DNA of 64,000 nt from assembly GCA_038121105.1 (NCBI GenBank), contig JAYONB010000014.1, forward strand, positions 1-64,000, written 5' to 3'. The notes beneath the pieces were generated by a model that did not search any database, was not told the origin of the DNA, and worked only from the letters and a program-made list of their open reading frames with translations. This DNA comes from CALJDF01 sp038121105 (lineage in GTDB: Bacteria; Pseudomonadota; Alphaproteobacteria; SHVP01). Position numbers and translations under genes: made by a program. This document shows positions 52,981-61,982 of the stretch, one piece after another. Each line of letters opens with the position of its first letter. Position 1 is the first letter of the stretch.

Positions 52981-54423
52981 TCACTTGGACGCGCGCACTA
53001 CTTCTATTTGAAGGTCGCGAATTTTCTTTCTGAGGGTATTTCGATTGAGCCCCAACAAGGCCGCCGCCTTGATCTGATTGCCGCGGGTGGCTTTCAGGCT
53101 GAGTTCGATGAGGGGGCGCTCGACTTCTTTGATGATCCGCGGAAAGAGACCGTCCGGGGGCAATGCCGCGCCATGGGCGGCGAAATAGCCCTCGAGGTGG
53201 CGTTCGACGATGGCGCTTAGGCTGGTGTCGTCGTCTTGTTGCCGTTGGGGGGTGTCGCTCATCAACTCGCGTTCGACAACCGCGGCGGACACCGTGTCGT
53301 CCGCGGTCAATGCGGCAAGCCGGCGCATGAGGTTTTCCAATTCGCGCACGTTGCCCGGCCAAGGGTGGGCGCGCAGGCGGTCGATCGCCTCGCTGGTCAA
53401 GTGTTTGGTCGGCAGCCCCTCTTGTTCGGCGCGCAAACCGAAGTGGTGGACGAGGTCGGGGATATCGTCGGTGCGTTCCCTGAGCGGCGGTAGGCGCAAA
53501 GGGACGACGTTGAGTCGATAGAAGAGGTCTTCACGAAAGAGACCCTGGTCGACCAGTCGCCGCAACGAGCGATGAGTGGCGGCAATGATCCGGACGTCAG
53601 CGCGCCGCGATTGGCGGCTGCCGACGGCCGAGTATTCGCCTTCTTGCAATACGCGCAGCAGGCGGGTTTGTGCCTCCATGGGCATGTCGCCGATCTCGTC
53701 CAAGAAGAGCGTACCGCCCTCGGCCTGTTCGAACTTGCCGCCGTGGCGTGCAGTGGCGCCGGTAAAGGCGCCTTTTTCATGGCCGAACAATTCGCTTTCG
53801 ATCAGCTCGCGCGGGATGGCGGCCATGTTGACGGCAACGAAGGGGCGGGATTTGCGGCGACCAAAATCGTGCAACGCTTTGGCGACCAGCTCTTTGCCGG
53901 TGCCTGACTCACCCGCAATCAGCACGGTAAGGTCGGTCGCGGTGAGACGTCCCATGACCCGGTAGACGTCCTGCATGGCGGCCGACCGACCGACGATGGG
54001 CATGACCTCTTCGTCGTCCTGGCGGGCGCTGAGGACCGCCGGAACACGGCGCGCACCGTCTTCTAGTGCTCGATTAACAACAGATACTAATTCATTGATA
54101 TCAAAAGGTTTTGGTAGGTACTCGTAGGCTCCGCGCTCGGTGGCCCGCATGGCCGTCATCATCGTGCTGCGGGCGCTCATGACAATGACCGGGACGTCAG
54201 GTCGCGCTTTGCGGATGCGCGGTAGCATGTCGAGGCCGTCTTCGTCGGGCATCACCACGTCGGTGATGACGAGATCGCCCTCGCCCGCTTCGATCCAGGC
54301 CCATAGTGCCGAGGCGGTGCCGGTGGTTTGCACGGCATAGCCGGCACGGGCGAGCGATTGGCTGACGACCTTGCGGATGGAGGCATCGTCGTCAGCGACG
54401 AGGATCGTGGCTTCGCCGCTCAT
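52981..54423 (-). CDS. ntrC: Nitrogen regulation response regulator NtrC
   Basis: A 480-residue sigma-54 activator. The receiver domain has DDDAS near residue 10 and the phospho-Asp in LVITDVVMPDEDG near residue 56. The AAA+ domain has Walker A GESGTGKELVAKAL near residue 168, an intact GAFTGA in FGHEKGAFTGATARH near residue 212 and Walker B GGTLFLDEIGDMP. The C-terminal Fis-type HTH is GNQIKAAALLGLNRNTLRKKIRDL. It switches on nitrogen-scavenging genes at low nitrogen. The ATG at 54421-54423 overlaps the ntrB stop (ATGA). Confidence 0.96.
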   Translation of the reverse strand: MSGEATILVADDDASIRKVVSQSLARAGYAVQTTGTASALWAWIEAGEGDLVITDVVMPDEDGLDMLPRIRKARPDVPVIVMSARSTMMTAMRATERGAYEYLPKPFDINELVSVVNRALEDGARRVPAVLSARQDDEEVMPIVGRSAAMQDVYRVMGRLTATDLTVLIAGESGTGKELVAKALHDFGRRKSRPFVAVNMAAIPRELIESELFGHEKGAFTGATARHGGKFEQAEGGTLFLDEIGDMPMEAQTRLLRVLQEGEYSAVGSRQSRRADVRIIAATHRSLRRLVDQGLFREDLFYRLNVVPLRLPPLRERTDDIPDLVHHFGLRAEQEGLPTKHLTSEAIDRLRAHPWPGNVRELENLMRRLAALTADDTVSAAVVERELMSDTPQRQQDDDTSLSAIVERHLEGYFAAHGAALPPDGLFPRIIKEVERPLIELSLKATRGNQIKAAALLGLNRNTLRKKIRDLQIEVVRASK

Positions 54424-55532
54424 GACGCCCCACCCTCTTCGTTCGGCGCGACCGGTAGACGCAGCCGGAAGACCGTGTGGCCAGGTTCGGATTCGCATTC
54501 AACGAGGCCACTGTGATCGCCGATGATTTTCGCCACCAGCGACAACCCCAATCCGGTGCCCGATCGTTTCGTGGTCACGAAAGGATCGAACATATGACGC
54601 TGTACGTCTTCGGGAATGCCGGGACCGTTGTCGTGGATCGCGACTTCGAGCGGCAAATGGACAAGTTCGTTGGTGCCGGGAACGGCAAGACGCAATCCGG
54701 AACGGAATGCGGTCTCGAGTTGTATTTCGCACCGGGCGTCGCCGCCCGCTTCGACGGCATTCTTGATCAAGTTGAGCAACACTTGGATGAGTTGGTCGCG
54801 ATTGCCGAGGACCTCGGGCAAGGACGGATCGTAGCGTTCGTGGAATTGGGCGCTGGAGGCGTAGCCAGCTTGTGCGACGCGGCGCGCATGATCGAGAACG
54901 AAGTGGATATTGACTGGGGCACGCTCGAGCGGCCGCGGGTCGGCAAAGCTCTCCATCTCGTCGATGAGATCGCAGATGCGGTCGGTTTCATTGCGAATGA
55001 GCCCGGTAAGCTCGCGATCCTCCTCGGTGGCATCGGTTTCGAGCAGTTGGGCGGCGCCGCGAATGCCGGCCAGCGGGTTTTTGATCTCGTGCGCCAAAAC
55101 CGCCGCCATCCCCGTGATCGAGCGGGCGGCGTTGCGGTGATGGAGTTGGTGGCCCATGCGGGAGGCCATGGTGCGTTCGCGGATGGTCAGCAAGATGCTG
55201 CCGATTCCGTCGTTCAGGGGCGTGAGCTGAAAACTGACGTTGCGGCGCCCGATGCGCGGCGAAAACAACTCCGCGTCGTGCTCGGCGACACGACTGCCGT
55301 CGTTTTGGGCCTTGGTCAGGAGCTCGAGAAGCGCGCCGCTGGGGGGAGCGATCGACTCGATCGAGTCGCCCACTAGAACGCCCGCGCCGGCACCGAAGAA
55401 GTTTTCCGCGGCGGGATTCACGTAGTCGATCAGGCGTCCGGGGCCGATGACGACGAGCGGATCCGGGATCGCAGCCAGAATGGCGAACCCGTCCGGGTTT
55501 CGGTCGTCTTGGGTGGTCGCGGCCTCTGCCAT
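54420..55532 (-). CDS. ntrB: Nitrogen sensor histidine kinase NtrB
   Basis: A 370-residue soluble sensor kinase, partner of NtrC and target of PII. The N-terminal PAS domain is at about 15-125 (LAAIPDPLVVIGPGRLIDYVNPAAENFF). HisKA contains the phospho-His in AAVLAHEIKNPLAGIRGAAQ near residue 145. The ATPase domain has NLIKNAVEA, DNGPGIPE and RSGTGLGLSLVAKI. The ATG at 55530-55532 shares a base with the dusB stop (TAATG). The operon dusB-ntrB-ntrC is conserved (nifR3-ntrBC). Confidence 0.95.
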   Translation of the reverse strand: MAEAATTQDDRNPDGFAILAAIPDPLVVIGPGRLIDYVNPAAENFFGAGAGVLVGDSIESIAPPSGALLELLTKAQNDGSRVAEHDAELFSPRIGRRNVSFQLTPLNDGIGSILLTIRERTMASRMGHQLHHRNAARSITGMAAVLAHEIKNPLAGIRGAAQLLETDATEEDRELTGLIRNETDRICDLIDEMESFADPRPLERAPVNIHFVLDHARRVAQAGYASSAQFHERYDPSLPEVLGNRDQLIQVLLNLIKNAVEAGGDARCEIQLETAFRSGLRLAVPGTNELVHLPLEVAIHDNGPGIPEDVQRHMFDPFVTTKRSGTGLGLSLVAKIIGDHSGLVECESEPGHTVFRLRLPVAPNEEGGAS

Positions 55533-56518
55533 TACGCGGCTTCCGGGTATCGGGTTGCGTCGACCAGCGTACGTAGCAGTCCGACCACCGCCGCAGGATC
55601 GTTGGCGCGGTTGATGGCATCGAGGGTCGGCTTGGCGTCCGGTAGGTCGCGCAAATACCAATTGAAATGCTTGCGCGCGTTGCGCACGGCGAGATCGTGG
55701 CCGTAGAAATCGAGCATGGCCGCGTAGTGGCGCTCCATTAGGGCGATCCGTTCGGGCAACGTCGGTGCCGCCGTTCGCTCGCCTGTGGCCAGGTATCGCG
55801 CCGCATGGCCCAGGAACCATGGCCGCCCATAGGCGCCCCGCCCGATCATCACGCCGTCGGCGCCGGACTGTTCCAGGCAGCGGTCGATGTCGTCGTAGGT
55901 CGTGATGTCGCCGTTGGCGATGACCGGCAGGGCAACCGCCTGTTTGACCGTCCGAATGAACCGCCAATCGGCGCGGCCCGTGTAGAACTGCGCGCGCGTT
56001 CGGCCATGCACCGTGATCATCTGAACGCCGCAGTCCTGGGCGATACGGGCGAGCTCGGGCGCGTTACGGTGTGCGTCGTCCCAGCCCGTGCGCATTTTGA
56101 GCGTCACCGGGACCGTGACCGCCGCGACGGTGGCTTCGATAATGCGGCGGGCGAGCGGGATTTCCCGCATCAAAGCCGAACCGCACAGGCTGCCGACGAC
56201 CTTTTTGGCGGGGCAACCCATGTTGATGTCGATAATGTCGGCCCCACCGGCTTCGTTGAGGCGCGCGGCTTCGGCCATCATCTCGGGGTCGCGCCCGGCC
56301 AATTGAACGGCGTGAATCCCGGTGGCGCTGTCGCGTTCGATCATGCGGACGGAGCGCTTGGTCTTTCGCAAGAGTTCGCGGCTCGCGACCATTTCCGAAA
56401 ACATCAATGCACCCCCGAGGTCCCGCACCAACCGGCGAAACGGGACGTCGGTGATACCGGTCATCGGGGCAAGGAACGCCGGTGGGTCGAGGGTAAGGGG
56501 GCCGAGTTTGATGGTCAT
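55532..56518 (-). CDS. dusB: tRNA-dihydrouridine synthase B
   Basis: A 328-residue flavoenzyme that reduces specific uridines in tRNA (NifR3 type). The FMN barrel opens with FLAPMTGITDVPFRRLVRDLG near residue 16, the catalytic Cys is in INMGCPAKKVVGSLCGSALM near residue 98, and VHGRTRAQFYTGRADW and NGDITT follow. The C-terminal helical RNA-binding domain (about 245-325) has NARKHFNWYL. It leads the ntrBC operon; its 106-base upstream region is shared with the divergent ispDF and has an inverted repeat. Confidence 0.94.
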   Translation of the reverse strand: MTIKLGPLTLDPPAFLAPMTGITDVPFRRLVRDLGGALMFSEMVASRELLRKTKRSVRMIERDSATGIHAVQLAGRDPEMMAEAARLNEAGGADIIDINMGCPAKKVVGSLCGSALMREIPLARRIIEATVAAVTVPVTLKMRTGWDDAHRNAPELARIAQDCGVQMITVHGRTRAQFYTGRADWRFIRTVKQAVALPVIANGDITTYDDIDRCLEQSGADGVMIGRGAYGRPWFLGHAARYLATGERTAAPTLPERIALMERHYAAMLDFYGHDLAVRNARKHFNWYLRDLPDAKPTLDAINRANDPAAVVGLLRTLVDATRYPEAA

Positions 56519-56529
56519 TGGATGTGCAT

Positions 56530-56580
56530 GACGCCAAAATGCCTAATCATTGGGCACAATAGGCGGCCTTTTTTGGCGTC
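56530..56580. promoter_or_regulatory. Nested inverted repeat in the dusB/ispDF divergent region
   Basis: GACGCCAAAA (56530-56539) and TTTTGGCGTC (56571-56580) are perfect inverted arms. Inside them GCCTA (56541-56545) pairs with TAGGC (56560-56564), and ATTG with CAAT around GGCA. The element starts 11 bases before the dusB ATG and ends 44 bases before the ispDF start, so it could affect both. It could be a cruciform-like operator or a 5' leader hairpin. Function is unproven. Confidence 0.5.
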
Positions 56581-56624
56581 GCAACGCCTTGGCGGGCTGC
56601 GATGCCCGCTTTAGGTTGCCGCCG

Positions 56625-57782
56625 GTGACTTCGGTGGCTCTCATCGTCGCCGCCGGCCGCGGGGCGCGGTTCGGCAGCGACCTTCCCAAACAATATGTGC
56701 CGCTTGGCGGGCAACCCCTGCTTCGCCACTGTGTGGACCATCTTTCCCGCCATCCGGCGATCGCCGCGGTGCGGGTGGTGATCGATCTCGGGGCCCGGTC
56801 GCATTACGACACGGCGGTCGCGGGCTTGCCGGTATTGGACCCGGTGGCGGGCGGCGCGAGCCGACAGGAATCGGTTCGGCTCGGGTTGGAGAGCTTCGAG
56901 GCGGACGCGCCGGATACGGTCCTCATCCACGACGGGGCACGTCCGTTTTGCGCGCTCGACCTAGTCGACCGCGTTTTGGCCGGGCTCGCCGGGCGTCAAG
57001 GCGCGATCGCGGCCCTGCCGGTGGTCGATACCCTCAAACGTGCGGATGACGACGGCGTCATCGCCGCCACGCTGGATCGGGCGGGTATGTGGCGCGCGCA
57101 GACGCCGCAGGGGTTTCGCTATCGCGCCATTCTCGAGGCGCATCGGGCGGCATCGGGTCGGGACGACCTGACCGATGACGCGGCGGTTGCCGAAATGGCG
57201 GGTCTCGACGTGGCGCTCGTCCCCGGCGCGGAGGATAATCTCAAGGTGACGACGCCCCAGGATCTCGAACGTGCCGAAGCCATATTGGCCCGACGTCAGG
57301 ACGACGTGCGGGTCGGTAGTGGGTTCGACGTCCATCGCTTTGGCCCCGGCGCCGGCGTGATGCTGTGCGGCGTGGCGATTCCGCACGACCGGGGCCTGGC
57401 CGGGCATTCGGATTCGGACGTGGCCTTGCACGCGCTTACCGACGCTCTTCTCGGGGCGCTTGGCGACGGCGATATCGGCCGGCATTTTCCGCCAAGCGAT
57501 CCGCAATGGCGTGGCGCGGCATCGGAGATTTTCGTGCGCGATGCGGTGGCGCGGGTGCGGCAGCGCAACGGCGCGATCGCCCATGCCGACATCACGCTGA
57601 TCTGCGAGGCGCCCAAGGTGGCGCCGCATGCCGAAGCGATGCGCGCGCGCGTTGCGGCGATGTTGGGCATCGAGCCGGCTCGGGTGAGCATCAAAGCGAC
57701 GACGACGGAGGGGCTTGGCTTCACCGGTCGTGGCGAGGGCATCGCCGCGCAGGCGACGGTGACGCTGCGGTTGCCGTCGTGA
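56625..57782 (+). CDS. ispDF: Bifunctional IspD/IspF of the MEP isoprenoid pathway
   Basis: A 385-residue fusion enzyme. The IspD part (about 1-225) makes CDP-methylerythritol: IVAAGRGARFGSDLPKQY near residue 6, VLIHDGARPF near residue 103. The IspF part (about 228-385) forms MEcPP: GSGFDVHRFGPG near residue 230 with zinc ligands, GHSDSDVALHALTDALLGAL near residue 260, and TTTEGLGFTGRGEG near the end. The fused form is typical of alphaproteobacteria, which keep IspE separate. The start is GTG 56625, next to the conserved ALIVAAG; a longer frame to 56550 has no homologous sequence. The stop overlaps pgpA by four bases. Confidence 0.95.
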   Translation: MTSVALIVAAGRGARFGSDLPKQYVPLGGQPLLRHCVDHLSRHPAIAAVRVVIDLGARSHYDTAVAGLPVLDPVAGGASRQESVRLGLESFEADAPDTVLIHDGARPFCALDLVDRVLAGLAGRQGAIAALPVVDTLKRADDDGVIAATLDRAGMWRAQTPQGFRYRAILEAHRAASGRDDLTDDAAVAEMAGLDVALVPGAEDNLKVTTPQDLERAEAILARRQDDVRVGSGFDVHRFGPGAGVMLCGVAIPHDRGLAGHSDSDVALHALTDALLGALGDGDIGRHFPPSDPQWRGAASEIFVRDAVARVRQRNGAIAHADITLICEAPKVAPHAEAMRARVAAMLGIEPARVSIKATTTEGLGFTGRGEGIAAQATVTLRLPS

Positions 57783-58273
57783 TACCGCCGTCGTCGCTAC
57801 CCTTCTTTCATCCGGCGTCGCTGATCGCGACGGTGTTCGGCACGGGCCTCGTGCCGCTGGCAGCGGGCACGGCCGGGTCGGCGGTCGCGGTGCCGATCGC
57901 GGCGCTGATCTATTGGGCGTCCGGTCCGCTGGTTTTGTTCGTGGCGACGCTCTTGGTGTTCTTCTTGGGATGGTGGGCATCGACGGTTTATGTCGCGCGG
58001 ACCGGGACCGAGGATCCTGGAGCGATCGTCATCGACGAAGTGGCGGGACAATGGTTGGTATTGGTCGTCGCCCCGCTGGACGTTTGGTATTTCTTGCTGG
58101 GCTTCGTGCTGTTTCGGCTGTTCGATATCGTCAAGCCGTGGCCGGTGAGTTGGGCCGACCGCAGGATCAAAGGCGGCCTTGGCGTGATGCTCGACGACAT
58201 GCTCGCGGGCGTTTACGGCGCGGCCATCGTGGTGGTGGTCGCGTGGTTCATCGAGGGGCGCAATGTTCTCTGA
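57779..58273 (+). CDS. pgpA: Phosphatidylglycerophosphatase A
   Basis: A 164-residue membrane phosphatase that forms phosphatidylglycerol from its phosphate. Seen: ATVFGTGLVPLAAGTAGSAVAVP near residue 17, the catalytic DPGAIVIDEVAGQW near residue 78 and RLFDIVKPWPVSWAD, then the LDDMLAGVYGA segment near residue 140. Four hydrophobic segments fit the family. The start is GTG 57779, overlapping the ispDF TGA (GTGA). The 3' end overlaps cinA by 11 bases. The trio ispDF-pgpA-cinA is conserved in alphaproteobacteria. Confidence 0.93.
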   Translation: MIPPSSLPFFHPASLIATVFGTGLVPLAAGTAGSAVAVPIAALIYWASGPLVLFVATLLVFFLGWWASTVYVARTGTEDPGAIVIDEVAGQWLVLVVAPLDVWYFLLGFVLFRLFDIVKPWPVSWADRRIKGGLGVMLDDMLAGVYGAAIVVVVAWFIEGRNVL

Positions 58274-58760
58274 CGGCTTGCAGGCGTTGGCGCGCGAGGT
58301 CATCGAGGGCTGTGGGCGGCGCGGCTGGATGGTGGCGACTGCGGAATCGTGTACCGGCGGACTGATCGCAGCGTGCCTGACCGAGATTGCAGGGTCGTCC
58401 GTGGCGGTTGAGCGAGGCTTCGTCACCTATCATAACGACGCCAAGCGCGAGGTGCTGGGGGTCGAGCAATCGCTTCTCGATACCGTCGGGGCCGTCAGCG
58501 AAGAGGTTGCGCGTGCCATGGCGGAAGGCGCGTTGAAGGCCTCGCAAGCGACGGTCGCCGTGTCGTGCACCGGGGTCGCCGGGCCGGGCGGCGGGTCGGC
58601 CGACAAACCGGTGGGTTTGGTTCATATGGCGGTGGCACGACGTGGCCATGCCACCCGGCACAAGCGAATGACCTATGGCGATATCGGGCGCCATGCGGTA
58701 CGCGAGAAAACGGTGCGCGATGCACTAGGCATGGTGATCGACGCAATCGGAGAGGACTAG
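58263..58760 (+). CDS. pncC: CinA C-terminal domain protein (NMN amidohydrolase type)
   Basis: A 165-residue protein with only the CinA C-terminal domain, known in PncC to hydrolyse nicotinamide mononucleotide to nicotinate mononucleotide and ammonia. The motifs are TAESCTGGLIAACLTEIAGSS near residue 28 with the catalytic Ser, and VSCTGVAGPGGGSADKPVGLVH near residue 100. The ATG at 58263 lies inside the end of pgpA. Its product recycles the pyridine nucleotide by-product of DNA ligase. It is followed by an oxidoreductase after two bases. Confidence 0.9.
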   Translation: MFSDGLQALAREVIEGCGRRGWMVATAESCTGGLIAACLTEIAGSSVAVERGFVTYHNDAKREVLGVEQSLLDTVGAVSEEVARAMAEGALKASQATVAVSCTGVAGPGGGSADKPVGLVHMAVARRGHATRHKRMTYGDIGRHAVREKTVRDALGMVIDAIGED

Positions 58761-58762
58761 GC

Positions 58763-59764
58763 ATGGCAGAGACGATGAAAGCGGTGTTGATCGACGAACC
58801 CGGTGGACCCGAGGGGCTTCGCGTCGACGAGGTACCTATGCCGGAGCCGGGCCCCGACGAGGTTCGGATCAAGGTCGCCTATGCCAGCATGAACCCGATG
58901 GACGTGTTCGCCCGTCAAGGCAAGGTCACCTGGTTGCCGATCAAATGGCCGTTCATTCCCGGTATCGAGCATGCCGGGGTAATCGACAAGGTCGGCGAAG
59001 GCGTCGATCCGGCGATGGTCGGCAAGCGCTATCACTCGCGGAACATGTTCGGCGGCAACGCGGAATATTCGATCGCGCCACTGTCGGCCGCGTTCCCGAT
59101 GCCGGATGGGTTGGATTGGAAGGTCGGCACCTGCTACGGCGGGATGACGTGCACGTCCTATCACGCGCTGCATACTGCGGCGCGCATCCGGGAAAGCGAC
59201 TGGTGCTTGTTTCATTCCGCCGCCGGACCCATTGGGATCATGCTGACGCAAATCGCCAAGGACGCCGGGGCGAAGGTGATCGGGTTGTGCAGCGGAGCGA
59301 AGTTCGACTACGCGAAGCCCTATGGCGCGGATCATCTGATCGACTACACCACGGAGGATTGGGTCGCGGCGGTGAAAGAGATCACCCAGGGCCAAGGCGC
59401 CGATATCATCGTCGACGGGAATCAAGGCCCCGACGCGGTGAAGAACTACGAGGCGATCGCGCCCGGTGGGCATTGCATCTACATCGGCGCGACGGCGGGT
59501 AGCCCCGCGCCGGATATCCCGGTCTCGACGCTGATCTTCAAATCGGCATTTGTCGGCGGGTTCAACCTGCCGCTATTGGAGGCCCGCGGCGGGCGGGACA
59601 GCGAAGAGGTTTTGCAGAAGATCATCGATGGGACTTGGAAGGTCCCGATCAGCGAGGAAGTGCCCTTGGATGAGGTGCCTGCGCTGCATGAGAAATTCGC
59701 CGCCCGTCAGGTCAAAGGCCGCGCGGTGATCCGAGTCGGCGGCGAACTGAACTGGACGCCCTAG
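58763..59764 (+). CDS. Quinone oxidoreductase-like MDR protein (first copy)
   Basis: A 333-residue medium-chain dehydrogenase/reductase without zinc sites, quinone oxidoreductase type. N-terminal GroES-like domain: VLIDEPGGPEGLRVDEVPMPEPGPDEVRIKV. Cofactor domain: FHSAAGPIGIMLTQIAKDAGAKVIG near residue 152 with the AAGPIG variant of the GxGxxG motif, GADHLIDYTTEDW near residue 190. No catalytic Cys/His zinc triad is seen, so NADPH-dependent quinone or enone reduction is the likely chemistry. It starts two bases after pncC with AGAGGA upstream. A second, related gene lies at 61983; the MFS exporter lies between. Confidence 0.85.
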   Translation: MAETMKAVLIDEPGGPEGLRVDEVPMPEPGPDEVRIKVAYASMNPMDVFARQGKVTWLPIKWPFIPGIEHAGVIDKVGEGVDPAMVGKRYHSRNMFGGNAEYSIAPLSAAFPMPDGLDWKVGTCYGGMTCTSYHALHTAARIRESDWCLFHSAAGPIGIMLTQIAKDAGAKVIGLCSGAKFDYAKPYGADHLIDYTTEDWVAAVKEITQGQGADIIVDGNQGPDAVKNYEAIAPGGHCIYIGATAGSPAPDIPVSTLIFKSAFVGGFNLPLLEARGGRDSEEVLQKIIDGTWKVPISEEVPLDEVPALHEKFAARQVKGRAVIRVGGELNWTP

Positions 59765-59844
59765 ACCATTCCCCTGCCCGTCCGGTGGTCAGGGTGACTG
59801 GGGACGCGCCGGTCGTGCGCGCTTTGGGTTAGGGTGCGACCCTT

Positions 59845-61065
59845 GTGAACGACGCACCTCCCCGAATCCCCCTACCCTTCATGATCGCGCTGGTGGCCAA
59901 TACGGCCATCGGTCCTGCGGCGACGCAGCTGTTTGTGCCCTCGGTCCCGGCGATCGCCGTCGAGTTCGGGGTGGCGATCGGGGTCGCGCAAATTTCGTTC
60001 TCGGCAGCGATGGTGGCGTTGGCGATCTCGACATTGTTCTACGGCCCGCTATCCGATCGCTACGGGCGGTTGCCGATGCTGTACGTCGGCCTCGTGTTCT
60101 TCTTGATCGGCACGACCATCGCGCTGTTTTCAACCGATGTCACGATGCTGATCGTTGGCCGGATCATTCAAGCGGTGGGCGGCGCCGCGGGCATGGTGAT
60201 TACACGCGCCATCGTACGCGACATCTATGGCCCCAAGGGTGCGGCGCGGGTGCTCGGCACGCTGATCGTGGCGATGGTCGGCGCGCCGATGCTGTCGATC
60301 GTTTTGGGCGGTCTGATTACAGACATCCTGGGGTGGCGTTGGATATTCGGGCTGTCGCTGATCCTGGGCGTACTTGTCGCGATCTTGGCTTGGGCGACGA
60401 TGCGCGGGGCTGAAAAAACCACCGGGCGCGTGACCGGCATTATCGACATGCTGCGCGGTTATGGTCGGTTGTTTCGCTCGCCGGTCTATGTCGGATTTGC
60501 GCTTCAGGGCGGTTTTGGCGGCGGGTCGTTTTTCTCGTTCATGGCGGTTGGCCCCTTCCTGATGGTGGAGGTGTTGAACCGTCCGGCCACGGAATTCGGC
60601 GCCTATTTTGCGCTGGTGACTTTGGTTTTCATGGGCGGGAATTTCTTCGGCGGCCGGTTGTCGAACTGCGTGGGCCTTGAACGCATGGTGGTTGTTGGCG
60701 GCATCGCCGCCGTGACCTGCGCGGCCATCGGCCTTGGCGCCTACGCGATCTTCGGATTGAGCGTCGCGGTCATGTTCGGGACGTCGTTCTTCATCTCTTT
60801 CGGCAATGGCCTGGCCATGCCCAACAGCCAGGCCGGTGCGTTGAATGTGCTGCCGGAACTTGCGGGGACCGCGTCCGGCGCGGCAGCGTTCATTCAAACA
60901 ATTTTTGGCGCCATCTTTGCGCAGGTGGTCGCGAGCATCATCGATCCAAATGGCGCCGCCCTGTTTGCCGCCATGTTGTTTGCGGTCGGCATGGCGTTGC
61001 TGTTTGGGTCGATCCCCCTAATGCTAAAGAACCGGGCGACGAAGCTCGGGGGTGGCGAAAACTGA
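59845..61065 (+). CDS. MFS drug-resistance type exporter (Bcr/CflA family)
   Basis: A 406-residue transporter with twelve predicted membrane helices. The family motif A is GPLSDRYGRLPMLYVG near residue 67, with the helix 4-5 motif GGAAGMVITRAIVRDIYG near residue 112 and a helix 5 GAPMLSIVLGG segment. This is the Bcr/CflA branch of proton-driven exporters of drugs, dipeptides or sulfonamides; the substrate is unknown. The start is GTG 59845; an 80-base gap precedes it, which may hold a promoter, but I see no clear one. An alpha/beta hydrolase gene follows closely. Confidence 0.88.
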   Translation: MNDAPPRIPLPFMIALVANTAIGPAATQLFVPSVPAIAVEFGVAIGVAQISFSAAMVALAISTLFYGPLSDRYGRLPMLYVGLVFFLIGTTIALFSTDVTMLIVGRIIQAVGGAAGMVITRAIVRDIYGPKGAARVLGTLIVAMVGAPMLSIVLGGLITDILGWRWIFGLSLILGVLVAILAWATMRGAEKTTGRVTGIIDMLRGYGRLFRSPVYVGFALQGGFGGGSFFSFMAVGPFLMVEVLNRPATEFGAYFALVTLVFMGGNFFGGRLSNCVGLERMVVVGGIAAVTCAAIGLGAYAIFGLSVAVMFGTSFFISFGNGLAMPNSQAGALNVLPELAGTASGAAAFIQTIFGAIFAQVVASIIDPNGAALFAAMLFAVGMALLFGSIPLMLKNRATKLGGGEN

Positions 61066-61073
61066 GGATGGCG

Positions 61074-61919
61074 ATGGATCATCTGGAAGCACATTTCACG
61101 ACTCGCGACGGGCTTCGGCTTTACTACCGCGACTACGCGGGCGCCGCAGCGCATACACCGGTTCTGTGCTTGGCGGGTTCGACCTCGAATTCCAAGTCTT
61201 TCGACGACCTAGCGCCGCATATCGCCCAAGCTCGTCGAGTGCTGACGATGGAGTGGCGCGGACATGGGCAGTCCGACTGGGACCCCGACGAAATCCACTA
61301 CGGCTTTCAGGTTGATGCCGACGACGTGGTCGAACTGTTGGCGCATTTAGGTATTCCCAAGGTCGTCATCATCGGGACCTCGCGCGGCGGGATCATTGCG
61401 ATGGTGTTGGGGCTCTCCAACCCGGAGGTTTTAGCCGGGGCGATCATGAACGATATCGGGCCCAAAATCGGCGATGCAGGCACGGTCCGGTTGCGGTCGC
61501 GGACCGTCGTGGAGGTGGTGTTCGATTCGTTTGAGGAAGCCGGCCGGGCGGCGCGCGAACGCTATGATACCGCAACGCCCGATCTGGATGAGGCGTATTG
61601 GACGCGGTATGCCCGACGGACGTGCCGGTTGGGCGACGACGGTAAGGTACGTCCGGACTACGATCCTGGGTATGGCCGGGCGTTTCGCGCGGGGCAGCGG
61701 CAGGGTTCTTTGTGGCCGGCGTTCGAATCTTTGATCAACATCCCGGTGCTGGCGATTCGCGGTTCTGAGTCCGACATCCTCGAAGCCAAAGGGATGGCCG
61801 CGATGGCGGAACGCAAGCCAGACATGCACACCGCGACTATCCCGGGGCGCAACCATTGTCCGTTCTTGGACGAGCCGGAAAGTCTCAAGGCGATCGATGC
61901 CTTCCTCGAGACGGTATAG
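61074..61919 (+). CDS. Alpha/beta hydrolase
   Basis: A 281-residue canonical alpha/beta hydrolase. The oxyanion region LAGSTSNSKSFDDLAP is near residue 36, the nucleophile elbow IIGTSRGGIIAM near residue 103 (GxSxG), the acid in IRGSESDILE near residue 230 and the His in GRNHCPFLDEP near residue 260. It resembles esterases and 3-oxoadipate enol-lactonase-like enzymes; the substrate is unknown. The start at ATG 61074 has GAGG six bases upstream; ATG 61068 is an alternative too close to it. It follows the MFS gene by eight bases, so they are co-transcribed. Confidence 0.85.
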   Translation: MDHLEAHFTTRDGLRLYYRDYAGAAAHTPVLCLAGSTSNSKSFDDLAPHIAQARRVLTMEWRGHGQSDWDPDEIHYGFQVDADDVVELLAHLGIPKVVIIGTSRGGIIAMVLGLSNPEVLAGAIMNDIGPKIGDAGTVRLRSRTVVEVVFDSFEEAGRAARERYDTATPDLDEAYWTRYARRTCRLGDDGKVRPDYDPGYGRAFRAGQRQGSLWPAFESLINIPVLAIRGSESDILEAKGMAAMAERKPDMHTATIPGRNHCPFLDEPESLKAIDAFLETV

Positions 61920-61982
61920 CGTCCGCGCGACTTGACGGGCTTGGACCTGCGCGCCACAACCGGGACAACAAAGGGAGAGATC

